DNA of 64,000 nucleotides, from NCBI GenBank assembly GCA_963989385.1, contig OZ022506.1:2769415-2833414 (forward strand), written 5' to 3'. Position 1 is the stretch's first letter. The number at the start of each line of letters is the position of its first letter. The translations under genes and the position numbers were made by a program. Shown one piece after another: positions 9,790-21,200 of this stretch. The notes under the pieces are model-generated. The model was not told the DNA's origin. It saw only the letters and a list, made by a program, of their open reading frames with translations, and did not search any database. Source of the DNA: Ctena decussata (Eukaryota; Mollusca; Bivalvia; Lucinida; Lucinidae).

Positions 9790-11440
9790 ATGATTTTTGG
9801 CATTAAATACTACCTTGCCCCACAATCTTATTAAGGATAAAGTAGTGGATTTAACTGAAAGAGTTTTCCAAAGTGGCGGCTCTGTTTATATTGAATGTAA
9901 TGATAGGCGTGCTTTTTTTTACTTCTGAGGGAATTATAATTTATGGTCTTGTCAGAAAGTGTATGAAGAACTCACCTTTCTCTTGGACAACATTTATATC
10001 AGATTTGGCTCTAAATTATAAAGAGAAGTTGTAGGTATTCCTATGGGCACTATTTGTAGCTATCTGTTTTCTTCTGTTAATAGAGAGACTTCATGCTATC
10101 TCTTTCAGAAGATACCCAATCGGAAGTTATTGAAGCTCTCAGGTCTACTTCTCAGTATCTGGATGACCTACTGAATAGTGACAATAACTTCTTTGATAGC
10201 ATGGTCAATCAAATTTACCCTTATGAACTTCAGTTAAACAAGATCAGCGTCTCAGATACCGAGGCCTTATTTTTGGATTATCCATATCGGATGGTTTTGT
10301 AACAACTAAAATTTACGAAAAACGAGATTATTTTGATTTTGATATTGTTAATTTTTCATTTTTAATCGTGATCTTCCTCATTCTATATCCTATGGTGTTT
10401 ATATTTCTAAACGTATTCGTTTTGCTCGAGTGTCCAGTCATGTTGATGACATTAATATTCGTATTAAAGTTTTGAAAACTAAACTTATCATACAAGTTTA
10501 TAGAAATCATAAACTTCGTAAAGTGTTTTCAAAACTTTATTGACGACATTTCAACTTAGTGTCTACATATAATGTCGGATTGAAAACACTTCTTCTGCAT
10601 TTCGGACCTGAATTTTATGGCGACTTGATGTATAAATTCAGAAAAATATTTGGTAAAAATGATTTTCCTTATCATTTTAAGAATGTTATAATTCGATATT
10701 AAACAATTGGTTATAATATACATGATAGATGTTTTGCGACAAACTGCATGCTTGGTGGTTAACACAATCAAGATTAACAGCTTTGCTTACCTCTTTGATT
10801 GCACGACGTCGGTCGGGCATGAGACTTTATAAAAGCGCCAACCTAAACCTTACTTAACAGTTATATAGACAGCTAGCACCTGACACCCGTATTGGGACGT
10901 CTTACGTCGGGCCCACCGTGGTCTAACTGGAGAGTTTCTTCTGCTACGGAATTTCAGTGTTGTTATTTCTGAGTCCTCATGTTTATCTTAGTTTTAATTC
11001 AATTTATATGTTTCTGAGATATTACACTTATGAGCTAGGAATTTTCCACGCAAACTTAGCAACTACATGTAAGTGTCTGATGAACCAAAGCAGAACCAAG
11101 GGCGAGGATTTGTCGCCACCGCAAACCGGTTAGCCACCCCCTCATCCCCTTCCATTAATTTCATTACTGGCTGTCCCAAAGCGGCATTTCTGTTTTATGT
11201 TTTGTTAGTTGTTTTCTGTGTCGTTTGTTGCTATGTATTGCTTGTGATCTTAAGGCTGGCCCAGTGGCCGCCTGCATGGGAAATGGCTGTTCACATGGCT
11301 GCCGCTGATGATGTCTTTGGTGGTGACTAATTTTGTGATGTCTTTCCTCCCCCGCCCCCTCCCCCCATGGTGACTTGGTTGGGATCATAGTGACCTGAGC
11401 GATGGGGAAGGCAGTATGGTTAGAGAACTGCATGATCACA
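9790..11440 (+). mobile_element. Penelope-like reverse transcriptase remnant
   Basis: Readable in several frames: LPHNLIKD at about 9817-9845, WSCQKVYEELTFLLDNIYIR at about 9950-10005, the RT motif VGIPMGTIC at 10030-10053, and a 70-residue open stretch at 10093-10302. That stretch carries SQYLDDLLN, the catalytic DD equivalent, and ELQLNKISVSDTEALFLD. Then come TKIYEKRDYFDFDIVNF, RNHKLRKVF (about 10502-10530) and VLRQTACLVVN (about 10730). Stops and frameshifts throughout show it is dead. It sits in intron 1 of copy A. A hammerhead unit lies about 130 bases downstream on the same strand, as expected for the long terminal segments of Penelope-like elements. The clade is inferred from motif style. 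Confidence 0.7.
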
Positions 11441-11569
11441 GACACAAAGGTCAATAAATGTTTTATCATATGAAATCGCTAAGTAAAAGCAGCTACAATT
11501 GTAATTTCCGTTGATAAGTATGACGACACAAAAAGGTTTTTGAATCGACTGACCAATTAAAAGTAAAAA

Positions 11570-11712
11570 AATACAGTATGCTTTTCTCTGGTTTCGTCAC
11601 CCGATATTGTCAGGGTCAATGAAGATGCTTTATTAGCCGAAACTACGTAGTCTGGCCCATGTTCCTTCTTCTGAATGTATTCTCTGCTCTTAAGGGAACT
11701 CTTTAAGATTTA
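11570..11712 (+). ncRNA. Hammerhead-bearing unit (family 1), copy 1, core mutated
   Basis: Stem I GGGTCA (11613-11618) pairs with TGGCCC after the cleavage site. Stem III is ACTACGTAGT followed by the cleavage base C, and GAAA is intact. The CTGATGA core reads ATGAAGA, so two core positions differ and activity is unlikely. The unit begins ACAGTATGCTT and ends GGGAACTCTTTAAGATTT; the same frame of landmarks occurs in the other three copies. Confidence 0.7.
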
Positions 11713-12063
11713 ATTTTGCCTTGCGAAGTAATCCCACTAAAATTAATATGGTAAAGTACTGACTGACAAATGATGTCAAATCAGCCAATGAAATTATGTG
11801 ATGCTGGTGTCATTTGTATTTTTGTAACATAACATTGCATTATGTAATGCCAATATATAACATCGATATCGCACCGCCATATGTATCAAAGGAGAAAGCA
11901 TTTGGAAAAAAATATAATAAAATATCTATCTGCTTTTACTGAGGTAGCTATGCAGTCTTTATGACCGGCAAACAAACTATACAGACTTCCGCTTCGCGTC
12001 GGTTAACATGTTGCAGTTTGCAGGTCACTAAAAATGCATATTCCTCTCAACAAAGGTCAATAA

Positions 12064-12545
12064 TTATTGTATAAGATACTGCCGCACTTTTGTATGCCTC
12101 CGCCATTAAAAATTGGGGGCATAAAGTATCACCGCTATCCGTACGTACGTACGTACGTGGCGTACCTACGTACGTCCCGGACGAAATGGCTTCCGTTCAA
12201 TATCTTTTGCAAGCATTGGTGTATTGAATTCATTTTTTATACACAGGTATATAATTATAAAATACAGGTCAAGTTCGATGTTTGGCAAAATCCGTCGATT
12301 ATTGTGGGAGTTATGGCCCTTTTTCGACTTTATATTTTATAAAAAAAACTGGTTTCCGTTCATTATCTTTTGAAAGCATTGATGTATTGAATTCATATTT
12401 TATACACAGGTATATAATTATAAAATACAGGTCAACACCGATGTTTGGTCAAATCCGTCAATTATTGTGGGAGTTATGGCCCTTTTTCGACTTCATTTCA
12501 TACAATAATGGTTTCCGTTTGTTAGTTTATGAAAAGTTACTCGGT
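12064..12545 (+). mobile_element. Short element with 5' palindrome, CGTA-rich segment and ~160-bp tandem units
   Basis: It starts with the palindrome ATGCCTCCGCC, ATTAAAAATT, GGGGGCAT, then CCGCTATCC and (CGTA)n. Next are about 2.2 tandem units that restart at TTCCGTT (12191, 12354, 12513), spacing 163 and 159. Each unit contains GGAGTTATGGCCCTTTTTCGA. The open frames that run through it follow the repeat and are not genes. The same architecture occurs at 17277-19683 and 52698-53700. Confidence 0.75.
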
Positions 12546-12619
12546 TCCAGGCTATTTCTTTTGGAAAGTTGCATGACATCCATTTGTGATAAGATACAGA
12601 ATGCTATCACATTTCACAG

Positions 12620-12680
12620 TCATGACAACTCCCCTCCTAGCCTCCCCCCCCCACCCCCCCCACACACACATACTTCTCTT
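12620..12680 (+). repeat. C-rich and CA low-complexity tract
   Basis: CCCCTCCT and C-runs followed by (CA)n over about 50 bases, in intron 1 of copy A. Confidence 0.85.
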
Positions 12681-12920
12681 GATGCAACAAGCACAATACA
12701 TCTGCCCAAGGAAAACAATAAAACATGTACCACAGAAGTCTGCCTTTGTGAACCTAGTTTTTCCACAAGTGCCAGTACCTTAAACAAGGCGCCATCTTAC
12801 TTAGGGCACTAGGCGGGGACATCCATGTCCTATGGACACATTTCTAGTTTTAAGTTCTCAAATCAGACGACTGTTATGTTCATAGTTAAATTAGATTATA
12901 TGAAAACTTGGACAATAGAA

Positions 12921-13058
12921 TTAAAATCTTAAAGCGTTCCCTCAAAAGCAGAGAAAATTCAGAAGCAGGAACATGGGCCAGACTACTTAGTTTCGGCTAA
13001 TAAAGCCTCCTCAGTTACCCTGACAATAGGCTGGTGACGAAACCATACTGTAATTTAT
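12921..13058 (-). ncRNA. Hammerhead-bearing unit (family 1), copy 2, core intact
   Basis: On the minus strand: CTGAGGA (13014-13008, a permitted CUGANGA core), stem II GGCT/AGCC closed by TTATT, GAAA (12994-12991), stem III ACTA/TAGT with a two-base loop, then cleavage base C and TGGCCC. Stem I pairs GGGT(AA) with TGGCCC imperfectly. This is the best preserved core of family 1 and could be active. It is inverted relative to the copy at 11570, and the two flank the tandem-unit element at 12064-12545. Confidence 0.72.
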
Positions 13059-13096
13059 TAATTTAATTTTAATTAGAAGTCATGCTTTTATTACAG

Positions 13097-13251
13097 CCCG
13101 ACGACATTTTGACAACAGCAAGACGCTATATCGATTCAACAACATGGTCATATGATGGGTGCGTTCATGGTAGCAGATACTGTAATACAAATAAATGTAA
13201 TATATTCGTGTATGATGTTCTGGTAGAAGCTGGGGCCACGGCTCCACATCG
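13097..13251 (+). CDS. Copy A exon 2: catalytic-Cys exon, donor lost
   Basis: The acceptor TTTTATTACAG ends at 13096. The 51 codons plus two bases encode PDDILTTARRYIDSTTWSYD, then GCVHGSRYCNTNKCNIFVYD and VLVEAGATAPH. The expected donor at 13252 is ATATGT instead of GTAGGT. A GT at 13256 would add four bases and send exon 3 into a frame that stops within about ten codons. Confidence 0.82.
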
Positions 13252-13508
13252 ATATGTATAACTGCTTTGTCATTTTCATGCTTCTATTAAGCGTTCCCCA
13301 TTCTCTACATAGTACCGTATTTCTTCCAATAAACATCCCCGGGATGTTGTAATTTACACGTCCTGTTATGGCATTCTTGGAAAAGTGTGGACAATAAATA
13401 GCAAAGACGAAAGGTCTAAAGCCAAGCTTGTTTGAACTGAGCCCATTTTTCAAAGAGACATTTATGTTTACTAGAGAAGGGCGTATACCTTAAACCTCCA
13501 ACAACAAT

Positions 13509-13512
<4 letters not shown>

Positions 13513-13577
<65 letters not shown>
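13513..13577. repeat. (AC)n microsatellite
   Basis: Uninterrupted AC dinucleotides for about 64 bases. From 13580 to 16766 the intron holds a G-rich tract at 14563-14600 and AT-rich DNA. An open frame at 13897-14415 lacks support and is not called. Confidence 0.97.
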
Positions 13578-13578
<1 letters not shown>

Positions 13579-16500
13579 GGCAACAAGGCATGAAGTGATC
13601 ATAATGTTAGACGAAATAATATGAGGTACCCGACAGAACAATAAAAACTTATTGACTATTGAGGCATTCGACATAAACCACCGAGTGAAGCCGCACAATT
13701 GTGGAGTAGTGGTTGTGACGTATCAGGAGTGTGTGTTTTTCAGGATATAGCGATGGTTTGGTAAGTAACTAATATTTTTCTATCTTTAAACGTGCATATT
13801 TGCTCGACAAGAAAAATGCACGGAACACATTAGTTTCTTAACGTCTAAATCGACTTGTTGAAAACAAATTTACTGGTGTTATAACAAAACTGACGCATGC
13901 AGCATTTGCTTGGTTGCTGTAAATGTACTGGAAACACCAGGAAGTTGCTTTTAAATGTCAGCAAATATGTCTTTTCAAACGATTATTTTCCTACGCTGCC
14001 AAACATTTACCTAGTAATAAGTGAGAAAGGGATACAAATATATGATTGGATACTGAATAGACCCAATAAAAGCCAGAGAATGTCAAAATTTCGATGTGCA
14101 GTATGTGGAATGATGTCCCTGTGCAGAATGTTGCGTGTTGCTCTGTTTCTAAGTGTTCATATCACAAGCTTTCCGGTCAATTTGCATGAAATTTATAAGG
14201 ACTCATGCCCGGGAAGGCATGCTATAAAAATTACTGATCATACGAATGAGTGTTATCACGTGAAACTGGACATACAGCCATGTTTGAAAACAAATGCTCA
14301 AATCAGCCTGTTTAACCTGCAAAAACTGAAAACAATTTCAAAATTTCAAGCTTCAAATAAGGGTTTTCGAAATTCGAGAAAGGATTCTTCTCGAGTTAAA
14401 ATTTTTGAGTTCTGAATAAGGTGTTGCCTAGTTCGAGTTTATTTTTTCAAATTTCGGGCTTCGAGTTAATGTTTTCCAATTTCATAAAAAAATTAAAGCT
14501 CAAACATGTACTTGATGGGAGTCGCGGTATGTGTACCGTCAAGTGTTTTTTTTTTTTTTATTTTTTTTTTTAAGGGGGGGGGGGGAGGGGGGGCGGGGGT
14601 TGGCAAAGGGGAACAATTTTTCTGACTTCCTGTTTGCCTTTCGTGACGACAAACCCCTTCTCGATACTAAAATATTAATTTGACGTTAGGCTAAATTGAT
14701 GAACATGTAGGTTTTCAAAGCGCCGAATAGTTAATGTTCTCTCTTATCTACAAATTCATTCGAAAGGGCGATGTTAATGATCTGTAAGGATTGTATATGG
14801 CATATTTATACTACCAATCTCAAACGTTGCGTTAGTTATGACGTAGTGCAAAAATCGTACAATAACGAAATAAGTCACAATGACATAAAACAAACTTGGG
14901 TTTCTGACGTTAAATCAACCATATGCGTGCTTATTATGTAAATTAATGATGTAAATGGTAATGTATATTCCGTTAAGCGCAGAATGATTACATTATATAT
15001 TGTTCAGGATCAAAACATTTCTTCTCGGGTAAAAATTCAAAATACCAGGAATACTCGCTGCATAGGATAGCAGCTGCAATGTTCAAACTGGGCTTTCGAT
15101 AACATGGTCAAAATTTACATTAGGTTACACACGTTCACAGGAAACGTGTACATAAAATAATCAGAAATATTTGAGTGCGAAATAGAATTCTCAGTCTATG
15201 GCCATGTGAAATTCTTGTATAAACTTTCGGTTATTTGACATGCATAGACAGAATTTCTAATCTCCTGTTCTTATGAGGTAATTTCAAACATGAGCATTGG
15301 TACTGTGACCTAGTTTATAATGCGGAAGTCATATGTTTTGGGATAAAATAAGGAACTTCCACCATTTGTAAGAATGGTTTATACAAAAAATGAAAATAAA
15401 GAAAACAAATGAAACGATCAAAAAAGCAAATTCTTTTTTTACTAGTGGCTAATAAGCTCCGCTTAGGGCTTCATGTGCAGTTCATTTTTTATCCAAATCC
15501 TGATAACTACGATTTAAAACTCCAACAATCTTACATAACAGAAATGGTATGATAAGACCCATATTTGGCCCCCAGAAAACTCTGTTTTCAAAAGACCTAT
15601 TTAGATAATAAAAATGTATTCATAGGAAAGTTCAAACCTTGAATGTATCAGCAGACACGAAATTTACCCGTTGTTGCATGAAATAATTGTGTGTTTTTTT
15701 ATTATCTTGAACATGCCCATATCCCCAGCGGATTCTGACAAAAGTGACGAATTTGGTAGCCTTTGCGGCTTTCAAAATGTATGAGCTCAGCCTCCAGCAC
15801 ATTTAATATTTTGTATACACACAAAAATTTTATATATTTACATGCCATGAAAATATTAAATGTGCTTGAGACTTGTTTAATTTTTAACTTTTTATTACAA
15901 AACTGGCAGCGTGTAGAATATTTGCCCTATTTTCTCAACATAAAACGTCCATATCTCCGCTCATTGACAAAATAAACATATGTTGTAGGTATTCCTTTTC
16001 TTAGTTAGAACAAAAGGAATAATCTGGTACACATTTCATTTTGATCTGTTGCAATTTTTTGGTTAGCGTCTCTGGACTTGCAAATTCGAGTGGGTATAGG
16101 GTACCTGGAGAGGCCTTGTGCAGTGCACAGGTAATTAGCAGTGTTTTCTAACGTTTAAGCATTTCATCAAAAGCTTATTATCTAGAGCTTTCAAAAGGTA
16201 TTGTAAATGACTTATTTCTTTTAAGGAAAGTGTATTAAACTCAAATTTTCTTGCTGTTTTCCTTCATATTATTTAAACAATATGGGCATATCAGATATCC
16301 ATGTTATTCTGAGAATAAACATAGCTGAAACGTGTTTTTTTCTGTTTGTTCCCATATACACGAATGGTAAGTAAAAGAAACCAGGCAATTTTAAGAGAAT
16401 ATGAATATGATTTCACAGTATTGCTTATTTTCTGTTGCATTCCGTTAGAAGCTACGGCATAGTTATGAACAAACCTATACTGATACAAAAATATGAAGAC

Positions 16501-16766
16501 GGTATCAGAAGAATCATTTTGTTTTGGAAAAAAATGAGATAAAGCTGTCATATCTGTTTATCGCGCAAAATGCATGAAGGGAATTTTAGCACAATAAATA
16601 GATCCTGTGCTGGAATTTTGAAAGTAGTCACAGCCTTGCATTAAGGGATATTGGTACGGCGGATTCAGATACGTCGGGTGTTTTATTTGTCTCACATCTG
16701 CAGAAAACAGATAGTTTAAAGGTGTATATTATATATACACATTATTATAATAGTAACAGTAACAGT

Positions 16767-16856
16767 CACGTCGAGTTGGTGAGCTCAAACCATCGGATTA
16801 CCCGAGACGCAGGGGTCTCGGGTAATCCGATGGTATGAGCTCACCAACTCGACGTG
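16767..16856. repeat. Long near-perfect hairpin (42-base arms, 6-base loop)
   Basis: The left arm starts CACGTCGAGTTGGTGAGCTC and ends TTACCCGAGAC. The loop is GCAGGG and the right arm is the complement with a single mismatch. It is far more GC-rich than its surroundings. It carries no coding signal and may be a foldback element or the fused termini of a MITE. Confidence 0.92.
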
Positions 16857-16879
16857 ATACAGTATGCCAGATCAAATTA

Positions 16880-17036
16880 TTATTATAATATCTTGTTTAT
16901 TATCTTTGGGAACAGCCAACTATTCATATTTGCCAGAGCTAATGGATCGACCCGGATTCGAACCTGCGCGGCAGAGGTATGTAGCTAGCCGAGACAAACG
17001 CTGCCGACTGAGCAATCGAGGTGCGCCATTTTTTAC
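16880..17036 (-). mobile_element. tRNA-derived SINE fragment
   Basis: On the minus strand the head reads GGCGCACCTCGATTGCTCAG, then TCGGCAGCG (A box), and further on GCAGGTTCGAATCCGGGTCG (B box). The acceptor ends do not pair and there is no clean anticodon arm, so it is not a tRNA gene. The tail on the left is AT-rich. Confidence 0.72.
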
Positions 17037-17276
17037 GTGTTTGTTGGCGTTACGTCACTAGTCCCGTATCTCTGGTTCTCGTTTCTTTGATGCACGTTAA
17101 ACAATGACGCGCCCGAAGCTGGAACTCAGACATAGCCTCGTTTTAAAGGATAGTGAAACGGATTTAGAAAACGTCAGTTTGATACGGCGTCCTGTATCAG
17201 ATGGCCAGAAAACAGGCATTTCAAAGGGCTAGGTAAAGAAAAGCGTATAAAAATATATATCACCCTTCGGTTTTAT

Positions 17277-19683
17277 TAGCTCACCTGTCAAGGTGAGCTT
17301 ATAGTATAGCCATGGTCCGTCGTCCGTCGTCGTCGGCGTCGTCGGCGTCGTCGTCCACACTTTTAAACACCAATATCTCCTACACCAGCAGGCCAATCTT
17401 CATCAAATTTTATGTGTAGCATTGTTGGGGTGGGGGATTGACTGCATAAGGTTTTAGGGCAGATTGGGTTGGAACTCTGGTTGCCATGGCAACATATAGC
17501 TCCCATAGACTTATAATGGGAAAAACTTCAAAAATCTTCTTCTCTGAAACCATGAGGCCCAGAGCTTACATATTAAGTATGTACCAATGTCTAGTGGTCC
17601 CTACATAAATCCTGCCAAGCATGCCCCTGGGGCCCAAATTGGCCACACCCCAGGGGTCATTAGCTCCCATAGACTTACAATGGGAAAATCTTAAAAAATC
17701 TTCTTCTCTGAAACCATGAGGCCCAGAGCTTACATATTAAGTATGTACCAATGTCTAGTGGTCCCCTACATAAATCCTGCCAACCATGCCCCTGGGGCCC
17801 AAATTGGCCACGACCCGGGGGTCATTAGCTCCCATAGATTTACAATGGGAAAATCTTAAAAAATCTTCTTCTCTAAAACCATGAGGCCCAGAGCTTACAT
17901 ATTAAGTATGTACCAATGGCTAGTGATGCTGTACATAAATCCTGCCAACCATGCTCCTGGGGCCCTAATTGGCCACGCCCCGGGGGGTAATAGCTCCCAT
18001 AGACTTACAATGGGAAAATCGTAAAAAATCTTCTTCTCTGAAACCATGAGGCCCAGAGCTTACATATTAAGTATGTACCAATGTCTAGTGGTCCCCTACA
18101 TAAATCCTGCCAACCATGCCCCTGGGGCCCAAATTGGCCACGCCCCGGGGGTCATTAGCTCCCATAGACTTACAATGGGAAAATCTTAAAAAATCTTCTT
18201 CTCTGAAACCATGAGGCCCAGAGCTTACATGTTAAGTATGTACCAATGTCTAGTGGTCCCCTACATAAATCCTGCCAACCATGCCCCTGGGGCCCAAATT
18301 GGCCACGCCCCGGGGGTCATTAGCTCCTATAGACTTACAAGGGGAAAATCTTAAAAAATCTTCTTCTCTGAAACCATGAGGCCCAGAGCTTACATATTTA
18401 GTATGTAGCAATGTCTAGTGGTGCTCTACATAAATCCTGCCAACCATGCTCCTTGGGCCCAAATTGGCCACGCCCCGGGGGGTATTAGCTCCCATAGACT
18501 TACAATGGGAAAATCTTAAAAAATCTTCTTCTCTAAAACCATGAGGCCCAGAGCTTACATATTTAGTGTGTACCAATGTCTAGTGGTCCCCTACATAAAT
18601 CCTGCCAACCATGCCCCTGGGGCCCAAATTGGCCACGCCCCGGGAGTCATTAGCCCCCATAGACTTACAATGGGAAAATCTTAAAAAATCTTCTTCTCTG
18701 AAACCATGAGGCCCAGAGCTTACATATTTAGTATGTACCAATGTCTAGTGGTCCCCTACATAAATCCTGCCAACCATGCCCCTGGGGCCCAAATTGGCCA
18801 CGCCCCGGGGGTCATTAGCTCCCATAGACTTACAAGGGGAAAATCTTAAAAAATCTTCTTCTCTGAAACCATGAGGCCCAGAGCTTACATATTTAGTATG
18901 TAGCAATGTCTAGTGGTGCTCTACATAAATCCTGCCAACCATGCTCCTTGGGCCCAAATTGGCCACGCCCCGGGGGGTATTAGCTCCCATAGACTTACAA
19001 TGGGAAAATCTTAAAAAATCTTCTTCTCTAAAACCATGAGGCCCAGAGCTTACATATTTAGTGTGTACCAATGTCTAGTGGTCCCCTACATAAATCCTGC
19101 CAACCATGCCCCTGGGGCCCAAATTGGCCACGCCCCGGGAGTCATTAGCCCCCATAGACTTACAATGGGAAAATCTTAAAAAATCTTCTTCTCTGAAACC
19201 ATGAGGCCCAGAGCTTACATATTTAGTATGTACCAATGTCTAGTGGTCCCCTACATAAATCCTGCCAACCATGCCCCTGGGGCCCAAATTGGCCACGCCC
19301 CGGGGGTCATTAGCTCCCATAGACTTACAAGGGGAAAATCTTAAAAAATCTTCTTCTCTGAAACCATGAGGCCCAGAGCTTACATATTTAGTATGTAGCA
19401 ATGTCTAGTGGTGCCCTACATAAATCCTGCCAACCATGCCCCTGGGGCCCAAATTGGCAACGCCCAGGGGTCATTAGCTCCCATAGACTAACAATGGGGC
19501 CAAGAGCTTATGTATTTAGTATGTTGCAGTGTATGGTGTCCTCTACATAAATCCTGCCAATCAAAACCCTGGGGTCCAAACTTGCCACACCCCATGGGGT
19601 CATCGAATCCTATAGAATTGCAGCCTGTTTATTAGCTTACCTGAGCTGAAAGCTTACATTTTATAACTCAGGTGAGCGATCGT
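17277..19683 (+). repeat. 165-bp tandem array inside a palindrome-bounded element (12 units)
   Basis: It opens with the palindrome AGCTCACCTGTCAAGGTGAGCT, then GTCCGTCGTC-rich sequence. TTCTTCTCT(G/A)AAACCATGAG then recurs at 17537, 17701, 17866, 18031, 18196, 18361, 18526, 18691, 18856, 19021, 19186 and 19351: one spacing of 164 and ten of 165. A last degenerate unit runs to about 19620, and TTACCTGAG...CTCAGGTGAGC closes it. It sits in intron 2 of copy A and ends about 50 bases before the exon-3 acceptor. Within it a 495-bp triplet is repeated (see findings). Confidence 0.95.
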
Positions 19684-19734
19684 TGCCCTTGGGCTACTTG
19701 TACTTTAGATGTGTTTTTGTTAATTTTTTTACAG

Positions 19735-20000
19735 CCACTGGTGGAGATATTCCCCAATCGGAGCTAATGAATGGGGAGACCCGGACTCATCATACGTCAG
19801 GGACACCAACTGTTACGACCATATCTCCAGTCTGTCGGACAAACAAGGAGGAGACATTATTGCTTTCCCAGCGTCATTCGGGTCCGGTCACGTGGGCATT
19901 ATATCTAGCGGCGGAAAGTACATCAGTGCACGACATGACAAGGTTGAGGAAAAGAGAACCAACTCAGCTGACCACAGTACTTTGGAGATATACATGTTAG
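19735..20000 (+). CDS. Copy A exon 3: catalytic-His exon, frameshifted at the end
   Basis: The acceptor TTTTTTTACAG ends at 19734. In phase with exon 2 it encodes HWWRYSPIGANEWGDP, GDIIAFPASFGSGHVGIISS and GGKYISARHDKVEEK. After about 19955 the frame is one base off relative to copies B and C: the conserved ending TTVLWRYTC and its TAG (19998-20000) are in another frame, and the original frame would run on to about 20198. A poly(A) signal AATAAA lies at 20027-20032. Confidence 0.82.
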
Positions 20001-20361
20001 TTGTAAATGCATGTATTTACTCTACGAATAAATCATGGACGCCTGCATATTGCTTTCGTTCATTAGCCCTTGCCAGTTATACGGAGAGGTTTCGTTCGCA
20101 AAGTGAACAGGTACACTTTCAGAGGAAGCAACTCAGCTATTTCAATTATGCCTTTCTGTTCAGTGGGGATCAACTTTCAAAAGAAAGTTTTGTTCCTTAG
20201 AAGGTCAATCTTTGGAAGGATTTTGTCCTGCAGGGAAGCAGACAGGAAGTAACGAAAGTTGCTTCGTTTTGTAAAACGTGTGCCTTCACCCTTTAAATTA
20301 TATCTTGGATTAACTTATTATCATGTTGACTATGTACACCCTGATTAACTATGTATATACA

Positions 20362-20498
20362 AGGGCTGTTACGTAACGGAAAGAGCTGTTACGAAACGAA
20401 AAAGAGTCATAGTTACCAAATAACCTGATGACCAGGTCGTTTGGTAACTGTGACTTTTTCGTTTCGTAGCAGCTCCTTTTCGTTTCGTAACAGCCTTG
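20362..20498. mobile_element. Palindromic MITE
   Basis: The termini AAGGGCTGTTACG and CGTAACAGCCTT are inverted. Inner arms ACGAAACGAAAAAGAGTCA and TAGTTACCAAA are mirrored by TTTGGTAACTGTGACTTTTT and CGTTTCGT. It is about 137 bases with no coding capacity. Confidence 0.82.
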
Positions 20499-21057
20499 AA
20501 AGCATTGCTAACCAGGTGTAATGTACACTTAATTAGATACATGCTCAGCGTATTTTGTGCTGGTATCATTAAGATAAAATCTGTCACGAGTGGATCTAAT
20601 GAATTTAATCAGTTTCGCAGACGCGTTGTTCCCGCACAGAGTACCTAAATAATAATAAATTCACATGCCGTGTAATATACTTTGCGGCTATAATCACGGC
20701 CACTTGGATATTCTTTATCCTGGTCCTTTCAGGATATAGTCATCCAAATCCCGGTCCACTGTCTTTCATTATCTAGAAATGATTCCTTATCAACACAACA
20801 ATTGTTATATTAATTTTCATATCTTTGTAATTACTTGTCATTTGTTCATTACAACGTTCAGAACTTAGTCCCCAAAACTAGATATGCTGGGCGCAGAGGT
20901 TTTCAAAGTTGATGAATTAGCGTTTACAGAGACCTGGCTAAATTCCTCATACTCTTCTAGTGACATCTGTAAAGACCTATTTAGAGAACCTGAACGTAAA
21001 GATCGACTTGGTGAAGTCATGGAGGCGTTACGATATATTAAAAAGATCCTTTACACT

Positions 21058-21200
21058 ACAGTATGCTTATCGCTGGCTTTCATCGCCAGATATTGTCAGA
21101 GCCACTGATGAGTCTTGAATAGCAGAAACTTCGAAGTGTTGTGCATGTTCCTTCTTTTGAATGTATTCTCTGCTCTCGAAGAAACTCTTTCAGATTTTAA
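21058..21200 (+). ncRNA. Hammerhead-bearing unit (family 1), copy 3, cleavage base changed
   Basis: CTGATGA at 21105-21111 and GAAA at 21125-21128 are intact, and stem III is ACTTCGAAGT. The base after stem III is G, which hammerheads do not cleave, and stem I no longer pairs well. A small hairpin, TGGCTTTCATCGCCA, precedes it. Confidence 0.68.

Larger units (their letters stand above)
9443..20000 (+). pseudogene. NlpC/P60-like (Dae/Tae-like) secreted peptidoglycan amidase, copy A, probably broken
   Basis: The exons are 9443-9514, 13097-13251 and 19735-20000, with introns of about 3.6 and 6.5 kb. Translation gives a signal peptide, then a domain with catalytic-type Cys (TNKCNIFVYDVL, residue 58) and His (GSGHVGIISS). 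In living family members such proteins cut peptide links in bacterial cell walls. Two defects are visible. The exon-2 donor, CG|GTAGGT in copies B and C, reads CG|ATATGT here, and the next GT (13256) gives the wrong phase and a quick stop. In exon 3 an indel at about 19955-19975 moves the conserved end TTVLWRYTC-stop into another frame. No counterpart of the B/C TATA promoter was found upstream. Catalytic motifs remain intact, so the loss is recent, or a non-canonical splice rescues it. Confidence 0.8.

Noticed and set aside
12282..12812. 176-codon open frame
   Set aside because: It runs along the ~160-bp tandem units and a C-rich/CA tract; repetition explains it.
13897..14415. 172-codon open frame in intron 2 of copy A with a stretch (YLVISEKGIQIYDW) faintly like a PTB-domain strand
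   Set aside because: No second motif supports it, composition is like the surrounding intron, and no splice or start context is convincing.
17277..19683. CRISPR-like regular array
   Set aside because: The repeats are directly adjacent 165-bp units without unique spacers, in a eukaryotic intron.
19892..20200. Copy A exon 3 as a genuine extended C-terminus reading on to about 20198
   Set aside because: The extension has no counterpart in B or C, passes the conserved poly(A) signal, and the conserved ending is present in the next frame; a frameshift explains it better.
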